Shown here in pieces: positions 52,529-61,229 of a stretch of DNA of 64,000 nucleotides. The DNA is from Thermogemmatispora tikiterensis (GTDB taxonomy: Bacteria; Chloroflexota; Ktedonobacteria; Ktedonobacterales; Ktedonobacteraceae). The notes under the pieces were generated by a model. That model made no database searches. It worked only from the letters and a program-made list of their open reading frames with translations, and was not told where the DNA came from. Each line of letters starts with the position of its first letter. Position 1 is the stretch's first letter. A program made the translations under genes and the position numbers. The DNA is taken from NCBI RefSeq assembly GCF_003268475.1, contig NZ_MCIF01000002.1:5670968-5734967 (forward strand), in the 5' to 3' direction.

Positions 52529-53041
52529 ATGAGCATCCATCACATTCGTGTTACCATCAACGGCAAGCTCTACGAAGGCGACGTTGAGGCGCGTACTCTG
52601 CTGGTTCACTGGCTGCGCGACAGCCTGCGCCTCACTGGCACCCACATTGGTTGTGACACCTCCTCCTGCGGCGCCTGCACCATCCTGGTCGATGGCAAGG
52701 CGGTCAAATCCTGCACCATGCTGGCCGTGCAGGCCGATGGGCGCGAACTGCTGACCGTCGAGGGCCTGGAGCAGAACGGCAAGCTCCATCCGCTGCAGGA
52801 GGGCTTTCACGTCGAGCACGCCCTGCAATGTGGCTACTGCACGCCGGGCATGATGATGGCTGCCCTGGCCCTGCTCAAGCGCAATCCTGATCCCAGCGAG
52901 CAAGAGATCCGTGAAGGCATCTCGGGCAATCTCTGCCGCTGCACGGGCTACGTCAATATTGTCAAGGCCATCCAGTACGCCGCGCAGAAGCTGCGCGAGC
53001 CGGAACAGGTGCCCGCCGGCAGCGGCGGCGGAGGTGAATAG
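52529..53041 (+). CDS. coxS: Aerobic CO dehydrogenase, small 2Fe-2S subunit
   Basis: The 170-residue subunit holds two 2Fe-2S clusters: a plant-ferredoxin-like site (GCDTSSCGACTILVDGKAVKSC, near residues 42-63) and the helical site (CGYCTPGM and CRCTGY, near 101-140). It passes electrons from the molybdenum site of CoxL to FAD in CoxM. The C-terminal ten residues are Gly-rich. Two bases separate it from each neighbour, so the three are surely co-translated. Confidence 0.95.
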   Translation: MSIHHIRVTINGKLYEGDVEARTLLVHWLRDSLRLTGTHIGCDTSSCGACTILVDGKAVKSCTMLAVQADGRELLTVEGLEQNGKLHPLQEGFHVEHALQCGYCTPGMMMAALALLKRNPDPSEQEIREGISGNLCRCTGYVNIVKAIQYAAQKLREPEQVPAGSGGGGE

Positions 53042-53043
53042 CC

Positions 53044-55419
53044 ATGACCACAACCAGCGCAGGACCCCACGTACACGGCCTGGGAGAGCCGTATAAGCGC
53101 AAGGAAGACGCGCGCTTCATCCGCGGGAAAGGCAACTACGTCGATGATATCCAGCTGCCAGGCATGCTCTACGCCGACATCGTACGCAGTCCCTATGCCC
53201 ACGCCCTGATCAAGAGCATCGACATCAGCAAAGCCCTGCAGGTGCCGGGCGTCGTCGCCGTCATTACGGGCAAGGACCTGGAGGCCGCCGGTCTGGCCTG
53301 GATGCCGACGCTCTCCGGCGATAGCGAGGCCGTGCTGGCCGTCGACCGCGTCCTCTACCAGATGCAGGAAGTCGCCTTTGTTGTAGCCGAGAGCCGCTAC
53401 GCCGCCGCCGATGGCGCTGCCGCGGTTGAAGTCGACTACGAGCCCCTACCCGTCGTTGTCGATCCTCACAAAGCCCTGGCGCCCGACGCCCCGCTGCTGC
53501 GTCCCGACAAGAAGGATCGCCAGCCGACCAATCAGATCTATCATTGGGAGACCGGAGACCGTGCTGCCACCGATGCCGCCTTTGCCGAGGCCGAGCAGAA
53601 CGGGGTTGTTGTGCGTCAGGACATGTACGTCCCGCGTATTCATCCGGCTCCCATCGAGACCTGTGGCTGTGTGGCCGACTACAACGCCGCCACTGGCAAG
53701 CTGACCGTCTGGATGACTTCGCAGGCTCCACATGCCCATCGCACACTCTTCGCCATCGTCTCCGGCCTGCCCGAGCACCGCATCCGTGTCATCTCGCCCG
53801 ACGTCGGTGGTGGCTTCGGCAACAAAGTTCCCATCTATCCCGGCTACGTCTGCGCTGTCGTCGCAGCCCTCAAGACTGGCAGGCCGGTCAAGTGGATCGA
53901 GGATCGCACCGAAAACCTGACCAGCACCGGCTTCGCCCGCGACTACCATATTCACGCGGAGATCGCCGCTGACAAAGAGGGCACCGTCAAGGCGCTGCGA
54001 GTCTACACCCTGGCCGATCACGGCGCCTTTGATGCGGCGGCCCAGCCAACCAAGTTCCCCGCCGGCCTCTTCCACATCTGCACCGGCTCCTACGACTTCA
54101 AGCATGCCCACGTCGCCGTCGACGCCGTGCACACCAACAAGGCGCCCGGTGGCATCGCCTACCGTTGCTCCTTCCGCGTCACGGAGGCCTCCTATCTCAT
54201 CGAGCGCATGATGGATACCCTGGCGCGCGAGGTGGGCAAAGATCCCGCCGAGATCCGCCTGCAGAACTTCATCAAGCCCGAGGCCTTCCCCTATCGCTCG
54301 GCCCTCGGCTGGACCTACGACAGCGGCAACTACGAGCGCGCCCTGCGCCTGGCGATGGAGAAGATCGGCTACGAGGAGCTGCGCCGCGAACAGGCCGAGA
54401 AGCGGGCCCGCGGCGAACTGATGGGCATTGGCATCTCCTCCTTCACCGAAATCGTCGGGGCCGGCCCCGGCAAGCACTTTGACATCGCCGGCATCCAGAT
54501 GTTCGATAGCTGCGAGATTCGTGTTCATCCGACTGGCAAGGTGCTGGCCCGCATCGGCGTCCAGACGCAGGGCCAGGGCCACGAGACGACCTTTGCCCAG
54601 ATCATCGCTGCCGAGCTGGGCATCTCGCCGGATGACGTCGACGTCGAGCACGGCGATACCGACACTGCTCCCTATGGCCTGGGCACCTACGCCAGCCGCA
54701 GCACTCCCGTCGGCGGCGCCGCCACCGCCGTGGCCGCGCGCAAGATCCGCGATAAGGCGCGCAAGATCGCTGCCTATCTGCTCGAAGTAGGCGAAGAAGA
54801 CCTCGAATGGGAGCCGGGCCGCTTCTATGTGCGCGGCAGTCCAAGCAAAGGGAAGACCATCCAGGAGATCGCCTTTGCCGCTTACACCAACTGCCCGCCC
54901 TATCTGGAGCCGGGCCTGGAGGCCGTCAACTACTACGATCCGCCCAATCTGACCTATCCCTTCGGCAGCTACATCTGTGTTGTCGACATCGACCGCGGCA
55001 CCGGCGAGGTGCACATTCGCCGCTTCCTGGCCGTCGACGACTGCGGCACGGTCATCAACCCGATGATCGTCGAAGGCCAGATTCATGGCGGCCTGACTCA
55101 GGGATTGGCGCCGGCCCTCTACGAGCAGCTGGCCTACGATGAGAATGGCAATGTTCTGGGAAGCAACTTCCAGGATTACCTGATTCCGACGGCGATGGAG
55201 ACCCCGCGCTGGGAGACGGCGCGTACAGTAACGCCCTCGCCGCACCATCCCATTGGGGCCAAGGGCGTGGGCGAGTCGCCGACGGTGGGTGCTCCCCAGG
55301 CCATCGCCAATGCCGTCGTCGATGCCCTGGCACACGTTGGTGTACGCCACATTGACATTCCCATCACCCCGTGGAAGGTCTGGGCCATTCTCAAAGAGAA
55401 GGGACTCGCCACGGCCTAA
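53044..55419 (+). CDS. coxL: Aerobic CO dehydrogenase, large molybdenum subunit (form I)
   Basis: The 791-residue subunit binds the Mo-molybdopterin cytosine dinucleotide cofactor and the Cu-S-Mo centre that oxidises CO to CO2. Residues 372-378 read AYRCSFR, the diagnostic form I motif (AYXCSFR), with Cys375 as the copper ligand; form II enzymes have AYRGAGR. GGGFGNK (substrate gate and cofactor contact) and the catalytic Glu in GAKGVGES near residue 743 are intact. Length is normal. It marks the organism as able to draw energy from atmospheric or geothermal CO. A long minus-strand frame opposite it is a GC artefact. Confidence 0.96.
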   Translation: MTTTSAGPHVHGLGEPYKRKEDARFIRGKGNYVDDIQLPGMLYADIVRSPYAHALIKSIDISKALQVPGVVAVITGKDLEAAGLAWMPTLSGDSEAVLAVDRVLYQMQEVAFVVAESRYAAADGAAAVEVDYEPLPVVVDPHKALAPDAPLLRPDKKDRQPTNQIYHWETGDRAATDAAFAEAEQNGVVVRQDMYVPRIHPAPIETCGCVADYNAATGKLTVWMTSQAPHAHRTLFAIVSGLPEHRIRVISPDVGGGFGNKVPIYPGYVCAVVAALKTGRPVKWIEDRTENLTSTGFARDYHIHAEIAADKEGTVKALRVYTLADHGAFDAAAQPTKFPAGLFHICTGSYDFKHAHVAVDAVHTNKAPGGIAYRCSFRVTEASYLIERMMDTLAREVGKDPAEIRLQNFIKPEAFPYRSALGWTYDSGNYERALRLAMEKIGYEELRREQAEKRARGELMGIGISSFTEIVGAGPGKHFDIAGIQMFDSCEIRVHPTGKVLARIGVQTQGQGHETTFAQIIAAELGISPDDVDVEHGDTDTAPYGLGTYASRSTPVGGAATAVAARKIRDKARKIAAYLLEVGEEDLEWEPGRFYVRGSPSKGKTIQEIAFAAYTNCPPYLEPGLEAVNYYDPPNLTYPFGSYICVVDIDRGTGEVHIRRFLAVDDCGTVINPMIVEGQIHGGLTQGLAPALYEQLAYDENGNVLGSNFQDYLIPTAMETPRWETARTVTPSPHHPIGAKGVGESPTVGAPQAIANAVVDALAHVGVRHIDIPITPWKVWAILKEKGLATA

Positions 55420-55485
55420 CGTGGCGTTGTGCGACCCAACCAGGTGGATGATGGCAGCCGCCAGACCGGGGGCCGGAGCCAGGTG

Positions 55486-55509
55486 CAGACAGACAGACAG
55501 ACAGACAGA
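55486..55509. repeat. (CAGA)6 microsatellite in the cox operon
   Basis: Six perfect CAGA copies stand in the 148-base gap between coxL and the XdhC-type gene. Confidence 0.95.
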
Positions 55510-55567
55510 TACTGCTTGCCGCCTGGCGCAGCCGGTCGCCGGTGCTGGCTGCCCGGAGGGAAACGGT

Positions 55568-56512
55568 ATGCCTGAGAATGTGCTCAAACTGGCCCAGCGT
55601 CTGGAGCAGGCGCGCAAGCCTTTCGTCCTGGCGACCGTGGTCTGGTGCGAACGGCCCACCTCTGCCAAGCCTGGAGCGCGGGCCTTGATCCAGGCCGATG
55701 GCAGCGTCAGCGGCTGGATTGGCGGTAGCTGTGCCCAGCCGGTAGTCGTGCGCGAGGCTCTGCGCCTGCTGCACGAGGGGGGCGATCCCTATCTGTTGCG
55801 CCTGGGAGCGCCGGAGGCTGGTCTTACGCGCACCGGTTCTGGCGTGCGCGTCTTTCCCATGACCTGTAGCAGCGGAGGAATTCTGGACATTTACATGGAA
55901 CCACATCTACCGCCGCCCCGCCTCTTTCTGGTTGGCGCCTCGCCGGTTGTGGCGGCCCTTGCGCGTCTGGCTCCTGTCCTCGACTTTGCCGTTGTCCAGA
56001 TCGACGAGGATGGCCTGCCCGACATGCAGCCCGACGAACGCAGCGCCGTCCTGGTGGCCACCCATGGCGAATACGACGAAGAGGCCGTCGCTCGCGCCCT
56101 GCGCAGTCCTGCCTGGTATGTAGGCATGGTTGGCAGCCGCCGGCGGGCCGAGGCCTGTCGCCAGTACCTGCGCGAGGCCGGCCTTGAGGAGCAGGCCATC
56201 GCTCGTCTGCGAGCGCCCGCCGGTCTTGATCTGGGAGCCGTGACCCCGGAAGAGATCGCCGCCAGCATTCTCGCCGAGCTGGTCCAGGTCCGTCGGCGCC
56301 AGCCAGCCCAGGCGCCTGTCGTCTCAGCGGCCTCGCCTGCGACCGCGGTTGACCCGGTCTGTGGTATGATAGTAGAGGTAGCCGCCGCCAGGCAGCGCAG
56401 TACCTATCAGGGGCAGATATTCTATTTCTGCTGCCCCGCCTGCAAGCGGCTCTTCGAGAATGATCCGCAGCGCTATCTTGCGCCCAAAGCACACGCAACA
56501 TACGAAAGGTGA
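55568..56512 (+). CDS. XdhC/CoxF-type cofactor maturation protein with YHS domain
   Basis: The 314-residue protein has an XdhC N-terminal part (KPFVLATVVWCERPTSAKPGARALIQADGSVSGWIGGSCAQ), a Rossmann-like XdhC C-terminal domain (RLFLVGASPVVAALARLAP; YVGMVGSRRRAEA; PAGLDLGAVTPEEIAASILAEL) and then a YHS domain (about 265-305; VDPVCGMIVE...QIFYFCCPACKRLFENDPQRY). XdhC proteins bind molybdenum cofactor and help its sulfuration; CoxF and CoxI play this part in cox clusters. YHS domains bind metals, copper among them, so the fusion may link molybdenum and copper loading of CoxL. GGAGGG precedes the ATG. Confidence 0.85.
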   Translation: MPENVLKLAQRLEQARKPFVLATVVWCERPTSAKPGARALIQADGSVSGWIGGSCAQPVVVREALRLLHEGGDPYLLRLGAPEAGLTRTGSGVRVFPMTCSSGGILDIYMEPHLPPPRLFLVGASPVVAALARLAPVLDFAVVQIDEDGLPDMQPDERSAVLVATHGEYDEEAVARALRSPAWYVGMVGSRRRAEACRQYLREAGLEEQAIARLRAPAGLDLGAVTPEEIAASILAELVQVRRRQPAQAPVVSAASPATAVDPVCGMIVEVAAARQRSTYQGQIFYFCCPACKRLFENDPQRYLAPKAHATYER

Positions 56513-56521
56513 CAGGTCGCT

Positions 56522-56980
56522 ATGGATTTCTCTGGTTCGCAGACCATCGCCGCCCCGATCGATAAGGTCTGGGCCTTCCTGCTGGATGTCAACAAAGTCG
56601 CTGAATGTGCCCCCGGCTTTCAGAGTCTCGAAGTGCTCGGAGAGGAGCACTGGAAGGCCGTTGTCAGCGTCGGCATTGGGGCTGTGAAGGCCAAGTTTAC
56701 GCTGGATGTCACGCGGCCCGAGATGCATGAGCCGGATCACATGGTGGTGAAGGCGCGGGGCAAGGCGCCAGGGAGCGCCGTGGAACTGTCGGGCGATATG
56801 CACCTGACGGCGGTCGATAGTAATCAGACACGCATGGACTGGGAGGCCAAAGTCATTGTCAGCGGGACGATCGCCAGCGTGGGGGCGCGGCTCTTGCAAG
56901 GGACCGCTGAGAAGCTGACTGGCCAATTCTTTGCCTGTTTGAAGACAAAGCTAGAGCCAGGCGGGACCTCGCAGAGCTAG
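56522..56980 (+). CDS. coxG: CO dehydrogenase accessory protein CoxG (SRPBCC)
   Basis: The 152-residue protein has the CoxG pattern: MDFSGSQTIAAPIDKVWAFLLDVNKVAECAPGF, a middle beta-sheet, and WEAKVIVSGTIASVGARLLQGTAEKLTGQFFACLKTKL as C-terminal helix. CoxG is thought to help the enzyme attach to the membrane and pass electrons to quinone. It begins nine bases after the XdhC-type gene. It is distinct from the copy at 24975. Confidence 0.88.
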   Translation: MDFSGSQTIAAPIDKVWAFLLDVNKVAECAPGFQSLEVLGEEHWKAVVSVGIGAVKAKFTLDVTRPEMHEPDHMVVKARGKAPGSAVELSGDMHLTAVDSNQTRMDWEAKVIVSGTIASVGARLLQGTAEKLTGQFFACLKTKLEPGGTSQS

Positions 56981-57048
56981 GTAGGCCCCACCCCATGCCC
57001 CTGGGGCGCGCCTGGCTCTGCGAGCAGCAGCTGAGCAGAGAGAGGGCT

Positions 57049-57894
57049 ATGGAGAGCGCAATTGAGCGTTGGTACGCTATTCATGATGCGCGCGCACAGC
57101 AGATGGAGGCGATCTATGCCCGCCTGGGGCGCTCCAGTGCCGGTTATTGGGACCGGCGCGCGCGCTTCTTCCATCGCAGCACGCGCGAGCGTGCCGCGAG
57201 CGATCCGTTCTTTCAGCGCGTGCGCCAGGAGCTGGAGCCGACGCTGAGCGTCCTGGATGTGGGAGCCGGAACGGGCCGCTTCGCTCTGGCTATGGCACCG
57301 CTGGTACGGGTGGTCTACGCGGTCGAGCCAAATGCCACCATGCTGAGCTATCTGCGTCAGGAGGCGGAGGAGCGTGGAGTCAACAACATTGTGCCGATTC
57401 AGTCGACCTGGGAGGCGGCTCCTGCCGATCTGCGTGCTGATGTCGTGCTCTGCAGTCATGTGCTCTATCCGATCCGCGAGGTGGTTCCCTTCGTCGAAAA
57501 ACTGCGCGCTGCAGCCCGGAGAACGTGCTATATTTACATGCGCGCTACCCACTTCGATGACTTTACGGCTCCCGTCTGGCGCCATTTTCATGACACGGAG
57601 CGGGCCCGCTCGCCGGCCTATATCCACCTGCTGGATGTCCTCTTTGAGATGGGTATCTATGCCAATGTGGAAATTGTGAAGACGCCGATCTCGCTGCGCT
57701 ATTCATCGCTTGATGATGCTGTGGAGGAGATGCTTGAGCAGGAACTGCTGCCAGACGATGAGGCGACGCGCCGCGAATTGCGCAGCTTCCTGGCAAACTG
57801 GCTGGTTCCCGACAACGATGAGCTGGTGGTACCAGGCGATGAGATGGTGAGCGCCGTTATCTGGTTCCCCGGGGCGGAGAGAGCAGACTCCTGA
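57049..57894 (+). CDS. Class I SAM-dependent methyltransferase
   Basis: The 281-residue protein has the SAM-binding motif I LSVLDVGAGTGRFALAMAP, an acidic motif at VYAVEPNATML and motif DVVLCSHVLYPI. The C-terminal region is helical and acidic. The substrate is unknown. It follows coxG by 68 bases on the same strand and may be part of the cox transcript, although methyltransferases are not known CO dehydrogenase factors. The ATG at 57049 is preceded by AGAGAGGG; an upstream start at 56995 is possible. A hairpin at 57903-57936 follows the gene. Confidence 0.8.
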   Translation: MESAIERWYAIHDARAQQMEAIYARLGRSSAGYWDRRARFFHRSTRERAASDPFFQRVRQELEPTLSVLDVGAGTGRFALAMAPLVRVVYAVEPNATMLSYLRQEAEERGVNNIVPIQSTWEAAPADLRADVVLCSHVLYPIREVVPFVEKLRAAARRTCYIYMRATHFDDFTAPVWRHFHDTERARSPAYIHLLDVLFEMGIYANVEIVKTPISLRYSSLDDAVEEMLEQELLPDDEATRRELRSFLANWLVPDNDELVVPGDEMVSAVIWFPGAERADS

Positions 57895-57902
57895 GTGGTG
57901 CT

Positions 57903-57936
57903 GGCCAGGAGGGCGCGCCGGCTGCCCTCTTTGGCC
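57903..57936 (+). terminator. Hairpin at the end of the cox region
   Basis: GGCCA/TGGCC and AGGGC/GCCCT arms form a stacked stem just after the methyltransferase stop codon. No T-run follows, so it is a candidate only. Confidence 0.35.
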
Positions 57937-58080
57937 ACGCTGCTGGCTTGCTCGTCCCGCCCGCCCAGCCTGCTCGTGGGCTGAGCGCCTGCTTCACTTC
58001 TCTCTCCGCATGCTCCTCTCACGTTACTGCTGTAACTGTCTCCTGGCCGACTGCTGACTGACTTCCTTTTGGTCTGACCC

Positions 58081-58109
58081 TTGTCGCCCTGTCCCCAATG
58101 TGCTACTAT
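58081..58109 (+). promoter_or_regulatory. Promoter of the membrane protein pair
   Basis: TTGTCG (58081-58086) and TACTAT (58104-58109) are 17 bases apart, 36 bases before the ATG at 58145. Confidence 0.5.
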
Positions 58110-58144
58110 CCTGGCAGATTGTCCATGAGGAGCTGAGCGTCTGC

Positions 58145-59680
58145 ATGCAAGAATCCGAACATTCTGAGCGCACTGCTGCCGCTCCGCAGTTGCGGGAGGA
58201 CAGCGAGGAGAAGGCCGCTTCTCCAAAGGCGCTGGAGACAGAGGCAGAGGAGACAAGTGCTGAGGCAACAGAGACGCCCCCTGATGCTGATCGAGGGGGC
58301 CAACAGCGTCTGAGCAAGGCTGGACCCGACTGGCTGGCGGTGGAGGTGGTGATCGTGGTGGGCCTGCTCTTCGCTCTCATTGCTCGCCTGAGCGTCCAGC
58401 CCTCGACGGCCCTTGTTCCCATTGCCGTACTGGCCGCCCCTGGCTGCGGCTTGCTGGTGACGGCTATTCGTAAGTTGCGCACTCTGCAGCGTCCCGGCCT
58501 GCCAGAGGCGGCTCTGGCCGGGGCCATTCTGGCACTCTGCCATCTGGGCGCGGCCTTAACCTATCCTTCGGTGCTGTCAACACTGTTGACGCAGGCCGAG
58601 CTGCGCCTGGCCTTTTTGAGTACCTGGGGACTGGTGACGCTCTTTGCGCTGGTGCTGAGTGTCGTCGGGGCCGCGCTCGGCCATCTGGCCTTTGCCCCGT
58701 TGCGACCAGTGCCAGCCCGATCGGCGTCGGCTGCGAAGGGAAGGCGAAGCCAGGCTCCTGCTCACGCTGAGGAAGGTGCAGGAACAGCAGGAACAGCGGA
58801 GGAAGAAGGGGCGGTGTCGGTGGCCCGGCTCAGAAGCGATGAACGTGCAACAGAAGTGTCAGCCCAGGAGGCGGTGAGCGCCTCCCCCGAGGTTGGTGAG
58901 GCTGCCGTCCGAACGAGCGATGAGGAGAGTGGGGAAGAGAAAGAAAGTGAAGAAGCGGAGGAGCAGGCAGAGGCGGCGGAGGAGGAGGCAGACACTGACG
59001 AGACGCTGGCAGAGGCAAAAGCAGGTCGCCGTCCGTTCGCGAGCTATGCAATTGCCGTCTTGTTCCTCGCGCTTCTGCCGACGGTGGTGGGCTACCTCTT
59101 TGCGGCGGCCTACGATGCCATGTTTGCCCTCTACCAGTTTGCGCCAGGCCCTTTCCCGACACTGCGTCTCCTGTCGGCCCTTTTGCCCTGGCAGGTGCCT
59201 ATTCATATCGATCTAAGCCGCCCTGACGCAGCCCTGATTATTTTCTCGTTGCTGTGGCGCATTCCGCTCTTCCTCGGCAATGGAACCATGTTCGATTTCC
59301 TGGCCCTGGAGCCATTGGTCCTGAATGGGGCGGCCCTGGCCTTGCTTCTCCTGAGCACCTATGGTCATGAGGTGCCCGGGACGGCATCAGTCTCTGGGGG
59401 AGAGCTGCCGCTGCCGAGCTGGCCAAGCTACCTGCTCCTGGCGGCCTTGCTGGGTCTGGCGTTGGTTCTGGCGCCCGATCTCTGGGTGTTTCAGGGCCTG
59501 GCTGGCCTGCTGCAGATCCCCCATGCCGATATCGCTCTGCCGCTGCGGACGCTGCGCGTCCTTGATCCGCTGACCTTCAGTCTGAATCTCGTAACGGGGC
59601 CGTTGCTGTCTCTGCTCCTGGCCCTGGTCTTGCGCTGGCAATATGAGCGTGCGCGTGCCGCCCGGCAGGACCGATCATGA
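58145..59680 (+). CDS. Polytopic membrane protein with acidic central loop, unknown
   Basis: The 511-residue protein has a soluble acidic N-terminus (1-60), about four membrane helices (roughly 64-182), a large Glu/Ala-rich loop (about 190-305, with long runs of EEAEEQAEAAEEE type) and about four to five more helices (roughly 308-330, 370-410, 432-460, 485-505). No transporter or enzyme signature is recognised. ATG at 58145 follows GAGGAG at a rather long 11-base distance. The next gene, 69 bases on, is also a membrane protein with a strongly basic tail. Confidence 0.6.
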   Translation: MQESEHSERTAAAPQLREDSEEKAASPKALETEAEETSAEATETPPDADRGGQQRLSKAGPDWLAVEVVIVVGLLFALIARLSVQPSTALVPIAVLAAPGCGLLVTAIRKLRTLQRPGLPEAALAGAILALCHLGAALTYPSVLSTLLTQAELRLAFLSTWGLVTLFALVLSVVGAALGHLAFAPLRPVPARSASAAKGRRSQAPAHAEEGAGTAGTAEEEGAVSVARLRSDERATEVSAQEAVSASPEVGEAAVRTSDEESGEEKESEEAEEQAEAAEEEADTDETLAEAKAGRRPFASYAIAVLFLALLPTVVGYLFAAAYDAMFALYQFAPGPFPTLRLLSALLPWQVPIHIDLSRPDAALIIFSLLWRIPLFLGNGTMFDFLALEPLVLNGAALALLLLSTYGHEVPGTASVSGGELPLPSWPSYLLLAALLGLALVLAPDLWVFQGLAGLLQIPHADIALPLRTLRVLDPLTFSLNLVTGPLLSLLLALVLRWQYERARAARQDRS

Positions 59681-59749
59681 TGCCGGACTCACCCCACGGG
59701 CTGGCCTGCCGGGCCGGCAATTTACTCTCATTGTTGAGTATGTGCTCTT

Positions 59750-60250
59750 ATGAACGATCCACGCATTCTCTTGATCTTTGGCCTCTTCTTCGTGGCTCTG
59801 GGGGGGTATAATCTGGTCGTTGGACGCCGCCGCTTGCGCGCCCAGCCGGGGATGCGCCCCTTTCAGCAGGTCAATATTCTCACGGGCAGTGAGTACCTGC
59901 TGCTGGCACTGGTCTTCTTCATCAATGCACTGGCCAGGACGACGCTGCTGCCTTCCTCGGTAACAACCTACCTGTTCGTGGCCTCTTTTGTCTTACTGAT
60001 CATCTCCCTGGTGCTGGCCGTGATGGTCGTACGTATGGCCACGCGGGGCCGACCAGCACCCCGCCAGAACGCGGATGGGACTGCCTCGGCAGCCAGCGCC
60101 GACCAGGAGAGACGCAACAGTCAGGCGTTGGAGATAATTGAGAACAGCCCAGAGCTGGAGGCAGCCCGGCGCCGGGAGCGCCGTCGCCGTCGGCTGGAGC
60201 ATCGGCGTAAAATGGCCGAGCAGCGCCGCCGACGGGCTGGCAAAGCCTAA
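59750..60250 (+). CDS. Small membrane protein with basic C-terminal tail, unknown
   Basis: The 166-residue protein has three predicted membrane helices (about 5-24, 46-63, 72-96) and a cytoplasmic tail whose last 35 residues are mostly Arg/Glu/Lys (RRRERRRRRLEHRRKMAEQRRRR). No family is recognised. The basic tail could meet the acidic loop of the preceding protein, or bind nucleic acid or phospholipid heads; this is speculation. Confidence 0.6.
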   Translation: MNDPRILLIFGLFFVALGGYNLVVGRRRLRAQPGMRPFQQVNILTGSEYLLLALVFFINALARTTLLPSSVTTYLFVASFVLLIISLVLAVMVVRMATRGRPAPRQNADGTASAASADQERRNSQALEIIENSPELEAARRRERRRRRLEHRRKMAEQRRRRAGKA

Positions 60251-60346
60251 CTAACTACGATGAGGAGGAATGACGGCGAAGAAAAGGGCGCGCCAGCTCG
60301 CTCGAATGAAGAGCTGGGCGCCCACTGGGTTCTACAGCCTTACAGC

Positions 60347-61015
60347 CTAACTCAGGGCCTCTATCACAGCGCGCGCGATGCTGGCGCTCGACTGCGGGTT
60401 CTGGCCCGTGATCAGCAGCCCATCGCGCTCAACGTGGTCGGACCAGTTGGGGCGCGTCACAAAATTGGCTCCCAGCTCGCGCAGGCGCGTCTCCAGCAGG
60501 AAGGGCATGAACTTATCCAGCCCGGTGGCGTGCTCCTCCTCGTCGGTGAAAGCGGTGATGGTCTTACCGGCTACCAGCGGCTGGCCGTCGGCACGTCGGG
60601 CGCCAACCAGGCCCGCCGGACCATGACAGACAGCGGCGATCACCTTGCCCTGGCGCTCGAAGTCGCCGAGCAGACGATGCAGCGTCGCATCTTCAGCCAG
60701 ATCGAACATCACGCCATGCCCGCCAGGCAGGAAGATAGCGTCATAATCGGCGGCGTTCAGGCCGGCCAGGGGCCGCGTATTCTGCAGCCGGGCCCGAGCC
60801 TCGGCATACTTCTGGGCCTCTTCCTCCTTGGGCTCGCTGCGCGGGTCAACCGGCACGCTGCCACCACGCGGGCTGGCGACTGTGATCTGCCAGCCTTGCT
60901 CTTTAAAAGCCTGATAGGGAACCGCGAATTCCTCAAACCAGATCCCAGTCCGATGCTCATCGTTAATGCGATCGTGACCAGTCACTACCATCAGAATGTG
61001 ACGCGGTTGAGCCAC
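60347..61015 (-). CDS. DJ-1/PfpI family protein (Hsp31-like glutamine amidotransferase fold)
   Basis: The 222-residue protein has the nucleophile elbow AAVCHGPAGLV with Cys130, a Glu in GIWFEEF (about 28-29) and FLPGGHGVMFDL. These mark the class I glutamine amidotransferase-like DJ-1 superfamily, nearest to Hsp31-type chaperone/glyoxalase III proteins. A role in clearing reactive carbonyls or protein damage is probable but unproven. Start is GTG at 61015, fixed by AAAGGAGTGATT upstream. It is divergent from a LysR-type gene that may control it. Confidence 0.88.
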   Translation of the reverse strand: MAQPRHILMVVTGHDRINDEHRTGIWFEEFAVPYQAFKEQGWQITVASPRGGSVPVDPRSEPKEEEAQKYAEARARLQNTRPLAGLNAADYDAIFLPGGHGVMFDLAEDATLHRLLGDFERQGKVIAAVCHGPAGLVGARRADGQPLVAGKTITAFTDEEEHATGLDKFMPFLLETRLRELGANFVTRPNWSDHVERDGLLITGQNPQSSASIARAVIEALS

Positions 61016-61229
61016 GAGGGAATCACTCCTTTCTTCTCTTCTCGACTATCAAAGCAAGCTGTGCTTTGCACAGGGAGAGATACGTCCTAACCAATGCTGA
61101 GCGGCGCGCATCCGCCATGTCTCCTCTGCCGATCGTTGCCGGCTGGCGTCGCTCCGCGCCGCTGGCATTCTAAAACGTGGCCCAGCTATAAAGCAAATAG
61201 TCTTTCTGGGGGCAGGTATAAATAAATTT

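Noticed and set aside
53044..55419. Xanthine dehydrogenase or form II CO dehydrogenase-like hydroxylase
   Set aside because: The loop reads AYRCSFR with the copper-ligand Cys, which is specific for form I CO dehydrogenase.
53446..55668. 740-codon open frame on the minus strand opposite coxL
   Set aside because: It is the mirror frame of a GC-rich, strongly coding gene, has no known motif, and coxL is certain.
60260..61090. 276-codon plus-strand frame opposite the DJ-1/PfpI gene
   Set aside because: The minus-strand gene has a clear nucleophile elbow and ribosome site; this frame has no recognisable protein.
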